From: Tritrichomonas musculus
Lineage: Eukaryota > Parabasalia > Tritrichomonadida > Tritrichomonadidae
Assembly (NCBI GenBank): GCA_039105265.1
Contig: JAPFFF010000011.1
Coordinates: 1-64,000 of the forward strand
Length of the DNA: 64,000 nucleotides
Direction of reading: 5' to 3'
Shown here: one piece after another, positions 55,265-64,000 of the stretch
How the letters are laid out: the number at the start of each line of letters is the position of its first letter
Position numbering within the stretch: the first letter of the stretch is position 1
Translations under genes and position numbers: made by a program
The notes under the pieces: generated by a model
What the model saw: only the letters and a program-made list of their open reading frames with translations
Told to the model about the DNA's origin: nothing
The model's database searches: none

Positions 55265-58200
55265 CTATTTCTTCATATATATAGCATCGAAACAAATCAT
55301 AGAACAGGTATCACAATCTAACTCAATATTATATATATCATAAGCACCAGAAGGTGGGTTAGTGTCTTTAAAGTATATTTCATCCAAATATGATTTTATT
55401 TGTTGAGGGTCAGACCATTCAGTTGATATAAATCTAATAAAATGTAGCTTTTGAGTCTTGTCCTTGAATATCAATAAGTACTCCCCATCTGGAACAGGTT
55501 CATTATCACCTGTTGGATCATTATCTAAATTATCAATAATTATGTGTTTCTCACTTGTAAAATAAGAGAATAGAAAATACCTATTATATTCATCAGTGAC
55601 ATCAGTAAATCCTGTATAATATGCTTTCCATTCACTATCTGGGTCATTTTTCTCTTCTAATGCAGCTAACCTAGCTTCCATTGCTGCTATAGTATCCTTT
55701 AATGTTGCATTCTCTCTCTCTAAATTTGATATTTTGCTATTTATTGTTACGATACTAGCAACATGTTCACCTACTAGAATAGCTAAATCTTGTTGAGCTT
55801 TAGATGTATTATCTATTTTTGTTTTTACTTCCTCAAGCTCACTCTTTAATGCATAATTTGACAAATCAACAGGTTCAGGTATATCTTTCTTTAATGCATA
55901 CTCCTTTAGTACATCATTAACCTCATCAACTGTGGGGTATTCATTCATAATAGTAGCTATTGATTCATTATTGTCGTGGGATATCTTTTCAAGTGAGTCT
56001 ACCTTGTTGTTAAGTGCATCTATATCACATGTATATGCTATATCCTTAACCTCAAATGACATTCTCCTAACAGCACTATTTTCTTTAATGGCTATACCAG
56101 TAACTCTTACTTGCTGTGGGTTGGCTATAACTATTGTCTTGCCATTTAAGGTGCATGTTGGGAAGTAATCACTGCCCTCATATTGACTTATAGTACCACC
56201 TGCAATAGTAATAGTTATTATACACTCCTCATAGTCGATGTCATTAAACTCACTAACCTTCATAACCATTAGCCTTGCCTTAATAGTACCATCTGTAATA
56301 ACATCTTCAGCTTCAAGGTGTACTTCCTTATTAACAATACTACCTACTATATCAATAGTATCATCTCTTACTAAATCATTCTTATCAACATAGTTATTAT
56401 TTTCTACTTCCTCATTAACCTCATTTATTTTATCAGCTAATAGCCTAAATGCAGGTTTTAATGATTCCCTGAAGTGGTTGCATAAATCAATAGCATCTCG
56501 ATATGTTGTTATCGTCTTTGAAATGTCTTCAGTTTCATCAGTATATTCAACTACTACCTTTTCTGCATCACACCAATCAATAATAGGTGTTAAATCAGTT
56601 GTAGTTGACCTTCCTATTTTTAATGGAGGTAGGTTGCTTCCATCACCTAGATGATACAAAGCTTGTTCACCTTGTGATACACCTTCAATAGCAGAATCCA
56701 CACCAGCCTTTGTAAATGTGAACCCTGTTCGAAATAATGTAAGACCAACATTAGCTATACTACCTGCAGTTCCTATAACTCCAAATGCTAGTGCTACATT
56801 TGATACTATTCTAACCTGGTCTATGTCTTCTTGTAAATGTTTAGTAATCCTTTTAGTCTCTCCCATTTCTGCATTTAACACATTTACTTTCGAGGTTATG
56901 TCCTTAACATCATAACTAACTACATCAAAATTATTGGTTAACATATTTAAATCACTCCTCATGGTAGTAATATTATCAGCTGTTATAATCTTTGAACTAG
57001 TAATATTGTAGTCTGTATATAAGGTAGTAGCTGCATTAGGATTTGGTGTTATTTCATAAAACTGTTGGTCTATTATGTACTTAAATGCATTAGTTGATGA
57101 ATCCCAATTAATCTCATCAATCGGGTCTGTATAATCCTTCCTCAAATATAATTTTATGTCTCTGGTTTCACCAACATCTAAGCAAAAGCCCCAATCATAG
57201 CTAATTGTCTCAATAGTATCAAGAACAGGTATAACATCAACAAATACCTCTCCATTCTTTTGTGCATGGAACCCATCAGGTTTGAATGATAACCTTGTTG
57301 CTGTAGAAGACTCACCTACATATATATCTAAATATATCTTTTCAACCAAATCAGTTCTAATTCCTTCAGTACTATCCATCGATATGTATAGAAGAACAGT
57401 GCCATAATAACCAGGATGTAATGAGTTTGATAAGCCATCAGTTAGGTGGTTCTCATATGCACATGTCATATTCCATTCACTACCATCTTTAATAGTTCCA
57501 TCTTTCATTTCTAGTTTAAATTCATTTTTGTAGTTCTTTAATAGTGAATGCATTAAACCATTTCCTTCATTAGTAATTATTGCTTCATGCATGTCTGTTT
57601 GTTTGACTGTTATCCAACAACCATAACAACTATTGGCTTTCTTAGTAGGTCGAATATTCCATTTATTAATGACTTTCCCATTAAGATGACCTTTCGCATT
57701 ATCTCCTGACCAATACCCCTTATTCTCACGACTTTTATCAGTATTCCATTGTAGGTTCCATGTATTGCCAAAACAATGTTCCTTGAAGACAAAGTTTAAT
57801 TTATCAGGTATTTCATAGTTATCAGGTACTTCATATACCATCTTATAATATTCGTCCTCTCCTATTTTTTCTTCTGTGATGATAGATGGTTTATAAAAGT
57901 AGTGAACATCGCTTTTATGGAGTTTTAATGCATTTTCAGCTTCAATTATAGAACATTTTATTGCCTTATCTGTTTTTAATGCCGTCGGTTCATATTCATT
58001 CATAATACTTAGTTCTCCATTTAAATATAAAGTATAAGGGTGAAAAGGTAGACTTTTGTCGAATGCTATATAATACCTATCATCTGTTGATGAGTTATCA
58101 TTGATGGTACAATAATCATTCTCTTTATCGTAGGTAATAACTGGACAAACTATTTTACCATTTCTGGATGTTATATAGAACTCTTTTATGTACCGACCTC

Positions 58201-60724
58201 TTTCATCATATATTACATTCTTTCTTAATACTATCTTGAAGATAGGCTTATTCGAATTTAAAAAGGCTTGTTTTTGTAAATCGGGTACAAAGATGCCTAA
58301 TAGGTTGTATGCAACATCATTAATAGTATTAGATAAAGAGTATACATCCTTATTAGTAATAACAAATTCAGGTATACCATTTTCTATAGTAAAATCAGAG
58401 TCTACAGGTGAGGTACCTCCACTTGGAATAGAATCACATATTATTTTTCCATTTACTTCTAAATCACCCTTTATAATATATTTACCAAGTACTGGTTTAA
58501 CTGGGTCTAATGATGGAGTATCTTTCGATATTTGAACACCATAACATTTTAATACATCCTCGAATTTATCAAACCCTTTGACAAAGTCAGGTATTGCTAC
58601 TGCGGAAGAGTTATCTGTTTTGGCTTCTTTCGTATTTTCGATTGATAACGCCATTGGAGATGGGTCATCTTTTGGTTCCCAAACCCATTGCCTTTTATCT
58701 TCATTCCAAACTATTTCTCCAAAAACCTGAACAAAACTATTTCTTGCACGTACAAGAGCATTTACTGCTGGGGTGTTTTGTGTTCGCCATCTATCTATCC
58801 ATTCCAAATGTTGTGATAAAATAACCCATTCTTCATGTGTCATATCCCATATTAAATTGTCAGGAGCATCTAATAATTCATCATGAATCCAATCATCATC
58901 TTGGAAGTCATATCCATGTTCTTGCCATTCCTCATCTACAATATTCCAAGCTACATATTGACCTAATTCTGCATGATATTCTCTATTACGGTATAACATT
59001 TCATTTGTTGGCATATGTAGATATGAATTCTCTTCTGGAAAGAACACCCATTCTTCATATCTATCACTATACCTGAGATGTCCTCTATGGTCATTTTCAA
59101 AGATTGGTATTAATACATCTACTATTGCTTCACTAGCTCCTTCTCTCCAACCTTCCTCGAAAGGATAATAAATATTTAACATAACCCATTCATCATGAAC
59201 AACATCCCACATGTAATTTTGAGGTACAGGAGCATTCCTATTTCGTCTCCATCCTGCAGGTCTATCCAAGTTATCATCTCTTTCTCGCCATTCCTCATAG
59301 ATGATGTCCCAAACATAATTACTATCTTGATTATATAGACCGTTCGAACGGTCGCCAATTGGTCTGTAAATTGGTATTTGTTGTTCTTGGTCTTGTTGTT
59401 CCATAGCTTGTTTTGCTATATCAGGTATTGCATCCTCATACATAACAACATCAAGCATAGCATCTTGAAATGACTGTACTTGTTCACCAAGATTCAATCT
59501 ATTTATATTCTCATCAATATCACCTAAATGTTCTTCAAGATGTCGATTTTGATTTCTTAGGTAGTTCGTCAATTCATCAATCTCATCTTGCGGGATACCT
59601 ATGCCACCTCCTCCTTCCTCCTCTTCATGATTGCAATCACAGGATTTTATCTGCGATACTTGTCCTATCAAATCATTAATTACAATCATGAGTACTTCGA
59701 TATTTCGTTGAACGTCATTTAAGTGGTCATTTAAGGTGACTGACATTTGAGTACCATCAATATGAGTAATGGTAATTTTATTATCTGGAGCTTTGGATAG
59801 TCGAAATAATTTTAAGGCTTTTGAGATACCTAAACCTAATACACTCGAAAACAGCAAATATTGAAGTATTTGAGGAGTGTGTTTGTAATTTTCTAAGTAG
59901 TATCTTGTATATATATCAAGGAATTCACATGGGCTACTTACTTCAATAATTTGGTCTGCCTCAACCAAGTCTGTACACCCTTTGTATCTATATCCTATTC
60001 TTTGTACTGACAATTTATCTAGATTCCAATGGTATTGAGATATCCTAGATACGAAATTTTTAAAGTTAGATTCATTAAAAGCCTCATATAAGAATCTCTT
60101 TGTTGTCATGTTAGTTCTTTCATTCTTTATGACATTTATCAATAAATCTCCCAGGTTCGAATAACCAAACTCAGCTAAAAATGGGTCAGGCTCTGGTGTT
60201 GGAAGTGGTACAGGGTCTTGAAGATATCGAATAACCTTTGTTTGTCCTAGTTGTTCATCTGTTGATATTTGTTCATATCCATCAACAGCACACATCAATT
60301 CGGTATACATCTCATGAATAGCCTCACATGTATTAGATTCTTCTTCAATAAATTCATTTAAGGTATTTACGCAAAGTTCATCTTTTATCAACTCCTTATA
60401 TGACTCTGCTTTTTCAGGTAGTGAGCCTTCTAATTGAGGTGTCTTTTCAGGTCCTTTAAATACATATTTTAAATAATTGGCAAATTTGTGTGTAATAGGT
60501 ACATTGCCGAAACCATCAAGCTTTCCTCCATTTTCGATATAATCATTGACTACCCTTTCGTCTACTTCTGCTTTGTTATATAAACAACTAAACGTAGGAT
60601 AATCATCTGGGTCCTCATTTCTTATAATATCAATATTACCTTCATCATTAACACTTATCTCAACATCCTTGTCTTTGAGCTTCTCTGCTTCATTTGATTG
60701 CAAAGAATAAAGTTTAATTGACAT
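55265..60724 (-). CDS. Polinton large structural protein, fibre-like
   Basis: The gene has about 1,819 codons from the ATG ending at 60724; the frame opens 14 codons further upstream with a TTG-type context. Visible parts: an N-terminal region without known motifs; a block of about six W-D..EEW repeats (about 469-685, for example NYVWDIIYEEW, NYMWDVVHDEW, NLIWDMTHEEW); a GDLEVNGKI phrase (about 755) as in phage tail fibres; a hydrophobic Gly/Ala-rich stretch (about 1305-1330); and C-terminal coiled coil containing DLSNYALKSELEEV and LERENATLKDTI. These last features are typical of trimeric fibre proteins. I infer a virion fibre or spike-like protein. The family is not one I can name. It is divergent from the capsid-like gene, with 17 bp between starts. 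Confidence 0.8.
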   Translation of the reverse strand: MSIKLYSLQSNEAEKLKDKDVEISVNDEGNIDIIRNEDPDDYPTFSCLYNKAEVDERVVNDYIENGGKLDGFGNVPITHKFANYLKYVFKGPEKTPQLEGSLPEKAESYKELIKDELCVNTLNEFIEEESNTCEAIHEMYTELMCAVDGYEQISTDEQLGQTKVIRYLQDPVPLPTPEPDPFLAEFGYSNLGDLLINVIKNERTNMTTKRFLYEAFNESNFKNFVSRISQYHWNLDKLSVQRIGYRYKGCTDLVEADQIIEVSSPCEFLDIYTRYYLENYKHTPQILQYLLFSSVLGLGISKALKLFRLSKAPDNKITITHIDGTQMSVTLNDHLNDVQRNIEVLMIVINDLIGQVSQIKSCDCNHEEEEGGGGIGIPQDEIDELTNYLRNQNRHLEEHLGDIDENINRLNLGEQVQSFQDAMLDVVMYEDAIPDIAKQAMEQQDQEQQIPIYRPIGDRSNGLYNQDSNYVWDIIYEEWRERDDNLDRPAGWRRNRNAPVPQNYMWDVVHDEWVMLNIYYPFEEGWREGASEAIVDVLIPIFENDHRGHLRYSDRYEEWVFFPEENSYLHMPTNEMLYRNREYHAELGQYVAWNIVDEEWQEHGYDFQDDDWIHDELLDAPDNLIWDMTHEEWVILSQHLEWIDRWRTQNTPAVNALVRARNSFVQVFGEIVWNEDKRQWVWEPKDDPSPMALSIENTKEAKTDNSSAVAIPDFVKGFDKFEDVLKCYGVQISKDTPSLDPVKPVLGKYIIKGDLEVNGKIICDSIPSGGTSPVDSDFTIENGIPEFVITNKDVYSLSNTINDVAYNLLGIFVPDLQKQAFLNSNKPIFKIVLRKNVIYDERGRYIKEFYITSRNGKIVCPVITYDKENDYCTINDNSSTDDRYYIAFDKSLPFHPYTLYLNGELSIMNEYEPTALKTDKAIKCSIIEAENALKLHKSDVHYFYKPSIITEEKIGEDEYYKMVYEVPDNYEIPDKLNFVFKEHCFGNTWNLQWNTDKSRENKGYWSGDNAKGHLNGKVINKWNIRPTKKANSCYGCWITVKQTDMHEAIITNEGNGLMHSLLKNYKNEFKLEMKDGTIKDGSEWNMTCAYENHLTDGLSNSLHPGYYGTVLLYISMDSTEGIRTDLVEKIYLDIYVGESSTATRLSFKPDGFHAQKNGEVFVDVIPVLDTIETISYDWGFCLDVGETRDIKLYLRKDYTDPIDEINWDSSTNAFKYIIDQQFYEITPNPNAATTLYTDYNITSSKIITADNITTMRSDLNMLTNNFDVVSYDVKDITSKVNVLNAEMGETKRITKHLQEDIDQVRIVSNVALAFGVIGTAGSIANVGLTLFRTGFTFTKAGVDSAIEGVSQGEQALYHLGDGSNLPPLKIGRSTTTDLTPIIDWCDAEKVVVEYTDETEDISKTITTYRDAIDLCNHFRESLKPAFRLLADKINEVNEEVENNNYVDKNDLVRDDTIDIVGSIVNKEVHLEAEDVITDGTIKARLMVMKVSEFNDIDYEECIITITIAGGTISQYEGSDYFPTCTLNGKTIVIANPQQVRVTGIAIKENSAVRRMSFEVKDIAYTCDIDALNNKVDSLEKISHDNNESIATIMNEYPTVDEVNDVLKEYALKKDIPEPVDLSNYALKSELEEVKTKIDNTSKAQQDLAILVGEHVASIVTINSKISNLERENATLKDTIAAMEARLAALEEKNDPDSEWKAYYTGFTDVTDEYNRYFLFSYFTSEKHIIIDNLDNDPTGDNEPVPDGEYLLIFKDKTQKLHFIRFISTEWSDPQQIKSYLDEIYFKDTNPPSGAYDIYNIELDCDTCSMICFDAIYMKK

Positions 60725-60741
60725 TTTTTGGATATAATAAA

Positions 60742-61449
60742 ATGTTAGTATCAGTACAGAGTACAAATGCTGATGAATATAATAAGGTATCTATCAATTT
60801 GGATATACCATGGAAGTGTAAATATATTAAATATTTTGTATCTTCAATTAATACAATAAGTAATATTATGTTGAGTACGAAAGATGATTATATAGAGTTT
60901 ACACATAACAGTATTCCATTCAAGCTTAAATTCGAAGATAGATATAATTATACCATCAAGCAAATAGAAGCAGTTTTAAATCCACTTGCGGAGGTATCTT
61001 TTAAATATAATGATACTACTCGTACATTTACAATAAAGACACAAACACCGTTAACAATAACCTCTATTTCCCATCGAGCCGCATTATTAACTGGTTTGTA
61101 TAATACTCCATTGCCTATTGAGATACCAGCAAATACAACATATACTGTTAAAGATATACCAATATTAAATCATACTAAGTTGTATTTAGTATCATTACAA
61201 GGTAATGCCATATACTCCAATATAGGTGAACAACAATATACACCATCAGTTATTGGTAGTATAAATACCTTCACCTTAGATAATAAACCACTTATATATG
61301 ATTTCGAAACTGAAAGTAAACCATTAAAAATAAAAACATATACAGATTCATTAAAATTTTTAGAATTAAGTTTAGTAGATTTCCAATACCAGCCGATATT
61401 GTTAAAAAGTCCTTTGTTCATAACTATCAAAATTAAACCATCTACGTAA
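60742..61449 (+). CDS. Polinton minor capsid (penton-like) protein candidate
   Basis: This is a 235-aa protein from the ATG at 60742. It is beta-rich with alternating hydrophobic strands (KYIKYFVSSINTI, TRTFTIKTQTPLTI, TKLYLVSLQGNAIY, LKFLELSLVDFQYQPI) and no catalytic motif, as expected for a jelly-roll. Its size and its place beside polymerase and a large structural gene fit the minor capsid protein of Polintons. The match is structural guesswork from strand pattern, not from a diagnostic motif. Its 3' end overlaps the 3' end of the polymerase gene by 8 bp on the opposite strand. Confidence 0.55.
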   Translation: MLVSVQSTNADEYNKVSINLDIPWKCKYIKYFVSSINTISNIMLSTKDDYIEFTHNSIPFKLKFEDRYNYTIKQIEAVLNPLAEVSFKYNDTTRTFTIKTQTPLTITSISHRAALLTGLYNTPLPIEIPANTTYTVKDIPILNHTKLYLVSLQGNAIYSNIGEQQYTPSVIGSINTFTLDNKPLIYDFETESKPLKIKTYTDSLKFLELSLVDFQYQPILLKSPLFITIKIKPST

Positions 61450-64000
61450 ACCTAAGAGTACGTGCAAATTTAGGTAAGTTGGTTTGTTGAAATGTCTTTG
61501 ACTTCCTGAATGCATTCGAACCATCCAACAAATCAAATGTCATGCTTTCTCCTTTGTACATCCTTTCAAAAAGTTCTTCAACTGAGATACCCATCCTTTT
61601 GCACTTGTTGAGAATAACTTGTTTTGGAATTCCTTTAAGTCTAATATGGTATCCTTCATTTCCTTGTTCATCAACCAAGATATCGAGGTAGCTCTTTTTA
61701 CCAAGTGCAATGAGTTTTCTTGAGTGTATTTCCCCTTGACTACCTTCGAACTCATCGAAGTCATTATGGAACTGACACATATTTTTACCAATAAGAGGTT
61801 GATGATACTTGAACTGGAATAAGTCAGCTATCTTTGGTACATCTTTTTCCATAACGTGACAAGAATCTGTGTCTTGGTAGTAGATAGGTATACCTGCTTG
61901 TTCAGCTGTAGCCATAACCCTGTTCATTAAGTGCTTACTCCAAGAGAGAACGCTTGCACCAAATTGAGGTAGGTTGAAATGGTCATTAATTGGTTTCAAC
62001 TTCTTGACATAGCACTTATCAATATTAACATCTTCAACAACCTCCTTGACAAAGTTGTAGTTCCGCCAGAGATACTTGTATAGTTGGCTTTTTGGTACTG
62101 TCTTGGTTTCAGTCTTTGTTGCTTTTAATATTGACTTGCCATATATGGAGTTGAGGAGGAGCTTTATTGTTTGTTCAAGAGGGTTCTTTTGCTTTTTATA
62201 ACTTGCCCTGAGATTAAAGAGCTTCTCAATGAACTCATTGATTTTCTTGTTAAATCCTTCATCAAAGTAATAGCCACGTATTAACTCATATTCAACATCA
62301 TAAAATTCGAACAAGTCCATAAGACCTACTTTATCGATATAATAATGGTCAACAAGGAAATTGCCGAATATTTTACTACCTGTTTCATTCCTTGTAAATA
62401 CTTGTCCAAATTTATATGGCTCTTTTGATTTACATTCGAGTTTCTTGATGTTGACTTCGATAAAGAATGTATCATATTGCATAAGTTGTTCATGGGTAGT
62501 ACCTTGTGGTATTACTTTAGGTCTTCCTTTTGGTATACCATCCATGACATACATTGCAGATGGATATAAGCTAACTGCATCAAAGTCTTGTATCCTTCCT
62601 TCGATGTATTGCTTTTCATTACCTGCTGTCATTGTTCGTCCACCTGAAACACATCGTTGAATGAAGTCTTGACACTTACCTGATAATTCATAACATCCAT
62701 CAAAACAACCATATTTTTTTGCAAAGCAATATCCAATAGCACTGATAGATATAAAATCATGAACACCATACATATCTGTCTTTGTTTCTTTAAAGACTTC
62801 TCCGAGGTCTCTATTAAATTTTTCCATTCCCTTCATCAAAACAATACAATCCTTGAAACAATAGAAGATGGCATATTTAATGATGTCGATTTTGCCATCA
62901 TTATAACAATTTGCTATTTTTGCATTTTCGATAATCTGCTTGCAGTTTGCATCAAGTTGTTCTTTCGATAACTTGTCTTGGTTTTCATCGATGTATTGCT
63001 GTTGGAACTCAGTAGCATCAACAATTCTTCTTTGTATGTTCTCTTGTGTATATAGCTTATATGCCATGACTTCCTTGTGAACATTGAGGTTGAACATTGT
63101 AGCAAATTTACTTAATGCTTGTGGTATTATACTGTATGAGTTCCTGAATGTTAATCTTTTTTTGACTTTCCTTGTACCTTCTTCGAATAATGTCATGATG
63201 ATTTGAAGTACAGTACCACTTCGTTCTGTTATCTGTGTATCCCATCCAGGTGTGTTAATGAAAAAGCATGCATCATACTTGAGGTTGTGAAAATATGTTA
63301 ATGAACCACTCCATAAATAATTCAAGAGCTTCTGTCCACAATCTTCACCTTGAATAGATATTTTATGTATGTTGGCACCATCTCGAAAGATAGTACAATT
63401 GAGATATGGTATATGTGGACTGACTGTAGAGTTTGTTTCGAAGTCGCTATAATAAATCCTTGACCATGTATTTTGTTTCTTCTTGTTATTATCAATGAGT
63501 CTTGTACATTGTTCTGCATTATATTCGAGACTTGTATAATCTTTCACATGGTCATATTCAGTTGTGTTGATGATATCCAATTCACATGCTTTTATTTCTT
63601 CGAATAGATGTAGTTCAAACATCTTTTGGAAAAAGGTTATTGGTTTGATTCCTTCATGATTATAGTCTTTGACAGTCTTTCCATTATCATGCAATCTTTG
63701 TATCTTACATCTTTTTTCAAAAGGCATATGTGCAAATGTTTTATCAAGTTCTTCATAGTGTTGAAGGTAGAATAATGTACAAGGTATTTTCCTGTTGAGC
63801 ATATAATGGTCTTTGAACAATATCAGTTTAACTTCTCTTTTAAAATCAACAGACCATTTTTTCTTTCTGGTGTTGATTCTTGTTTCATACTTGTATTTAT
63901 CAGGTTGTTCAACAACTCTAATGATGCTAAAATTGCACTTGAACTTTTGAGCAACATCAATTATCTTGTTATTAGGTATGGTTCTTGTTTGAACAAAAAA
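61442..64000 (-). CDS. Protein-primed DNA polymerase B of the Polinton (partial)
   Basis: The frame is open from the right edge of the window to the stop at 61442 (853 codons seen), so the N-terminal part lies beyond the window. Family B motifs are present in order: an exonuclease-like YYSDFETN (around 63440), motif A DAVSLYPSAMY (around 62580), motif B KLLLNSIYGKS (around 62150) and motif C YQDTDSCH (around 61870). The spacing between A and B with an extra segment fits the protein-primed (TPR) subgroup that copies linear Polinton genomes. The gene looks intact in the part visible. Confidence 0.92.
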   Translation of the reverse strand, partial: FFVQTRTIPNNKIIDVAQKFKCNFSIIRVVEQPDKYKYETRINTRKKKWSVDFKREVKLILFKDHYMLNRKIPCTLFYLQHYEELDKTFAHMPFEKRCKIQRLHDNGKTVKDYNHEGIKPITFFQKMFELHLFEEIKACELDIINTTEYDHVKDYTSLEYNAEQCTRLIDNNKKKQNTWSRIYYSDFETNSTVSPHIPYLNCTIFRDGANIHKISIQGEDCGQKLLNYLWSGSLTYFHNLKYDACFFINTPGWDTQITERSGTVLQIIMTLFEEGTRKVKKRLTFRNSYSIIPQALSKFATMFNLNVHKEVMAYKLYTQENIQRRIVDATEFQQQYIDENQDKLSKEQLDANCKQIIENAKIANCYNDGKIDIIKYAIFYCFKDCIVLMKGMEKFNRDLGEVFKETKTDMYGVHDFISISAIGYCFAKKYGCFDGCYELSGKCQDFIQRCVSGGRTMTAGNEKQYIEGRIQDFDAVSLYPSAMYVMDGIPKGRPKVIPQGTTHEQLMQYDTFFIEVNIKKLECKSKEPYKFGQVFTRNETGSKIFGNFLVDHYYIDKVGLMDLFEFYDVEYELIRGYYFDEGFNKKINEFIEKLFNLRASYKKQKNPLEQTIKLLLNSIYGKSILKATKTETKTVPKSQLYKYLWRNYNFVKEVVEDVNIDKCYVKKLKPINDHFNLPQFGASVLSWSKHLMNRVMATAEQAGIPIYYQDTDSCHVMEKDVPKIADLFQFKYHQPLIGKNMCQFHNDFDEFEGSQGEIHSRKLIALGKKSYLDILVDEQGNEGYHIRLKGIPKQVILNKCKRMGISVEELFERMYKGESMTFDLLDGSNAFRKSKTFQQTNLPKFARTLRFT

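Larger units (their letters stand above)
54748..64000. mobile_element. Polinton/Maverick element, left part, runs off the right edge
   Basis: Parts seen: a repeat-rich end region (54748-55264), a large structural gene (-), a small capsid-like gene (+) and protein-primed DNA polymerase B (-). The genes are tightly packed, overlap or lie within tens of bases of each other, and show no break, so this part looks whole and young. The integrase, ATPase, protease and major capsid genes expected of the family are not in the window and would lie to the right. The exact left terminus is not proven. Polintons are known to be very abundant in trichomonads. Confidence 0.9.

Overview
The window looks like nuclear DNA of a flagellated parabasalid (trichomonad). 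A Tritrichomonas- or Trichomonas-like genome fits best, but the species is inferred. The evidence is as follows. Most of the DNA is AT-rich, with long, almost intron-free host genes that have eukaryotic domain architectures. An ARL3-type GTPase gene carries one 25-nt intron whose branch-point and 3' splice motif are fused, as is known from Trichomonas. Short TCATT-type initiator sequences lie just upstream of several starts. A large Polinton/Maverick element is present, a family known to be abundant in trichomonads. TAA, TGA and TAG all act as stops.

Layout. 1-2736 is a 54-bp satellite array that runs off the left edge. 3.8-14.4 kb holds an M23 metallopeptidase of bacterial type, an MMS19-like HEAT protein, a MAK/ICK-type ciliary kinase, a small disordered protein, a TKL kinase fused to armadillo/HEAT repeats, and a UBA-UAS-UBX adaptor. 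14.7-19.9 kb holds an EF-hand/WD40 protein, a degenerate TBC-like protein and a probably myristoylated EF-hand protein. 19.9-22.7 kb has no gene; it contains a nest of inverted repeats (at least two non-autonomous DNA-element candidates that abut) and a 22-bp minisatellite. 22.7-35.6 kb holds a Nup93/Nic96 nucleoporin, a type I membrane protein with an IPT/TIG domain, a coiled-coil protein, an ankyrin-RING gene with a decayed 5' part, a tail-anchored TBC RabGAP candidate, a methyltransferase and a PI-PLC X-domain protein. 36.2-49.9 kb is rich in cilium genes: CCDC39, a TOF/LisH-like protein, IFT140, a long acidic protein with one basic Trp-rich helix, and ARL3. 50.2-52.8 kb is an importin-beta-type karyopherin.

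53.0-64.0 kb is Polinton territory. A heavily decayed fossil of the C-terminal half of a large Polinton gene lies tail-to-tail with a younger element whose genes look whole. That element carries, left to right, hairpin-forming repeats, a 5.5-kb fibre-like structural gene, a small capsid-like gene and a protein-primed DNA polymerase B that continues past the right edge.

The host genes are separate transcription units with mostly 80-600 bp gaps, not operons. Functionally, the MAK/ICK kinase, CCDC39, IFT140 and ARL3 all act in building or loading cilia and flagella, which gives context for the unknown genes between them. All functional names come from motifs and remembered family features; no database search was run.
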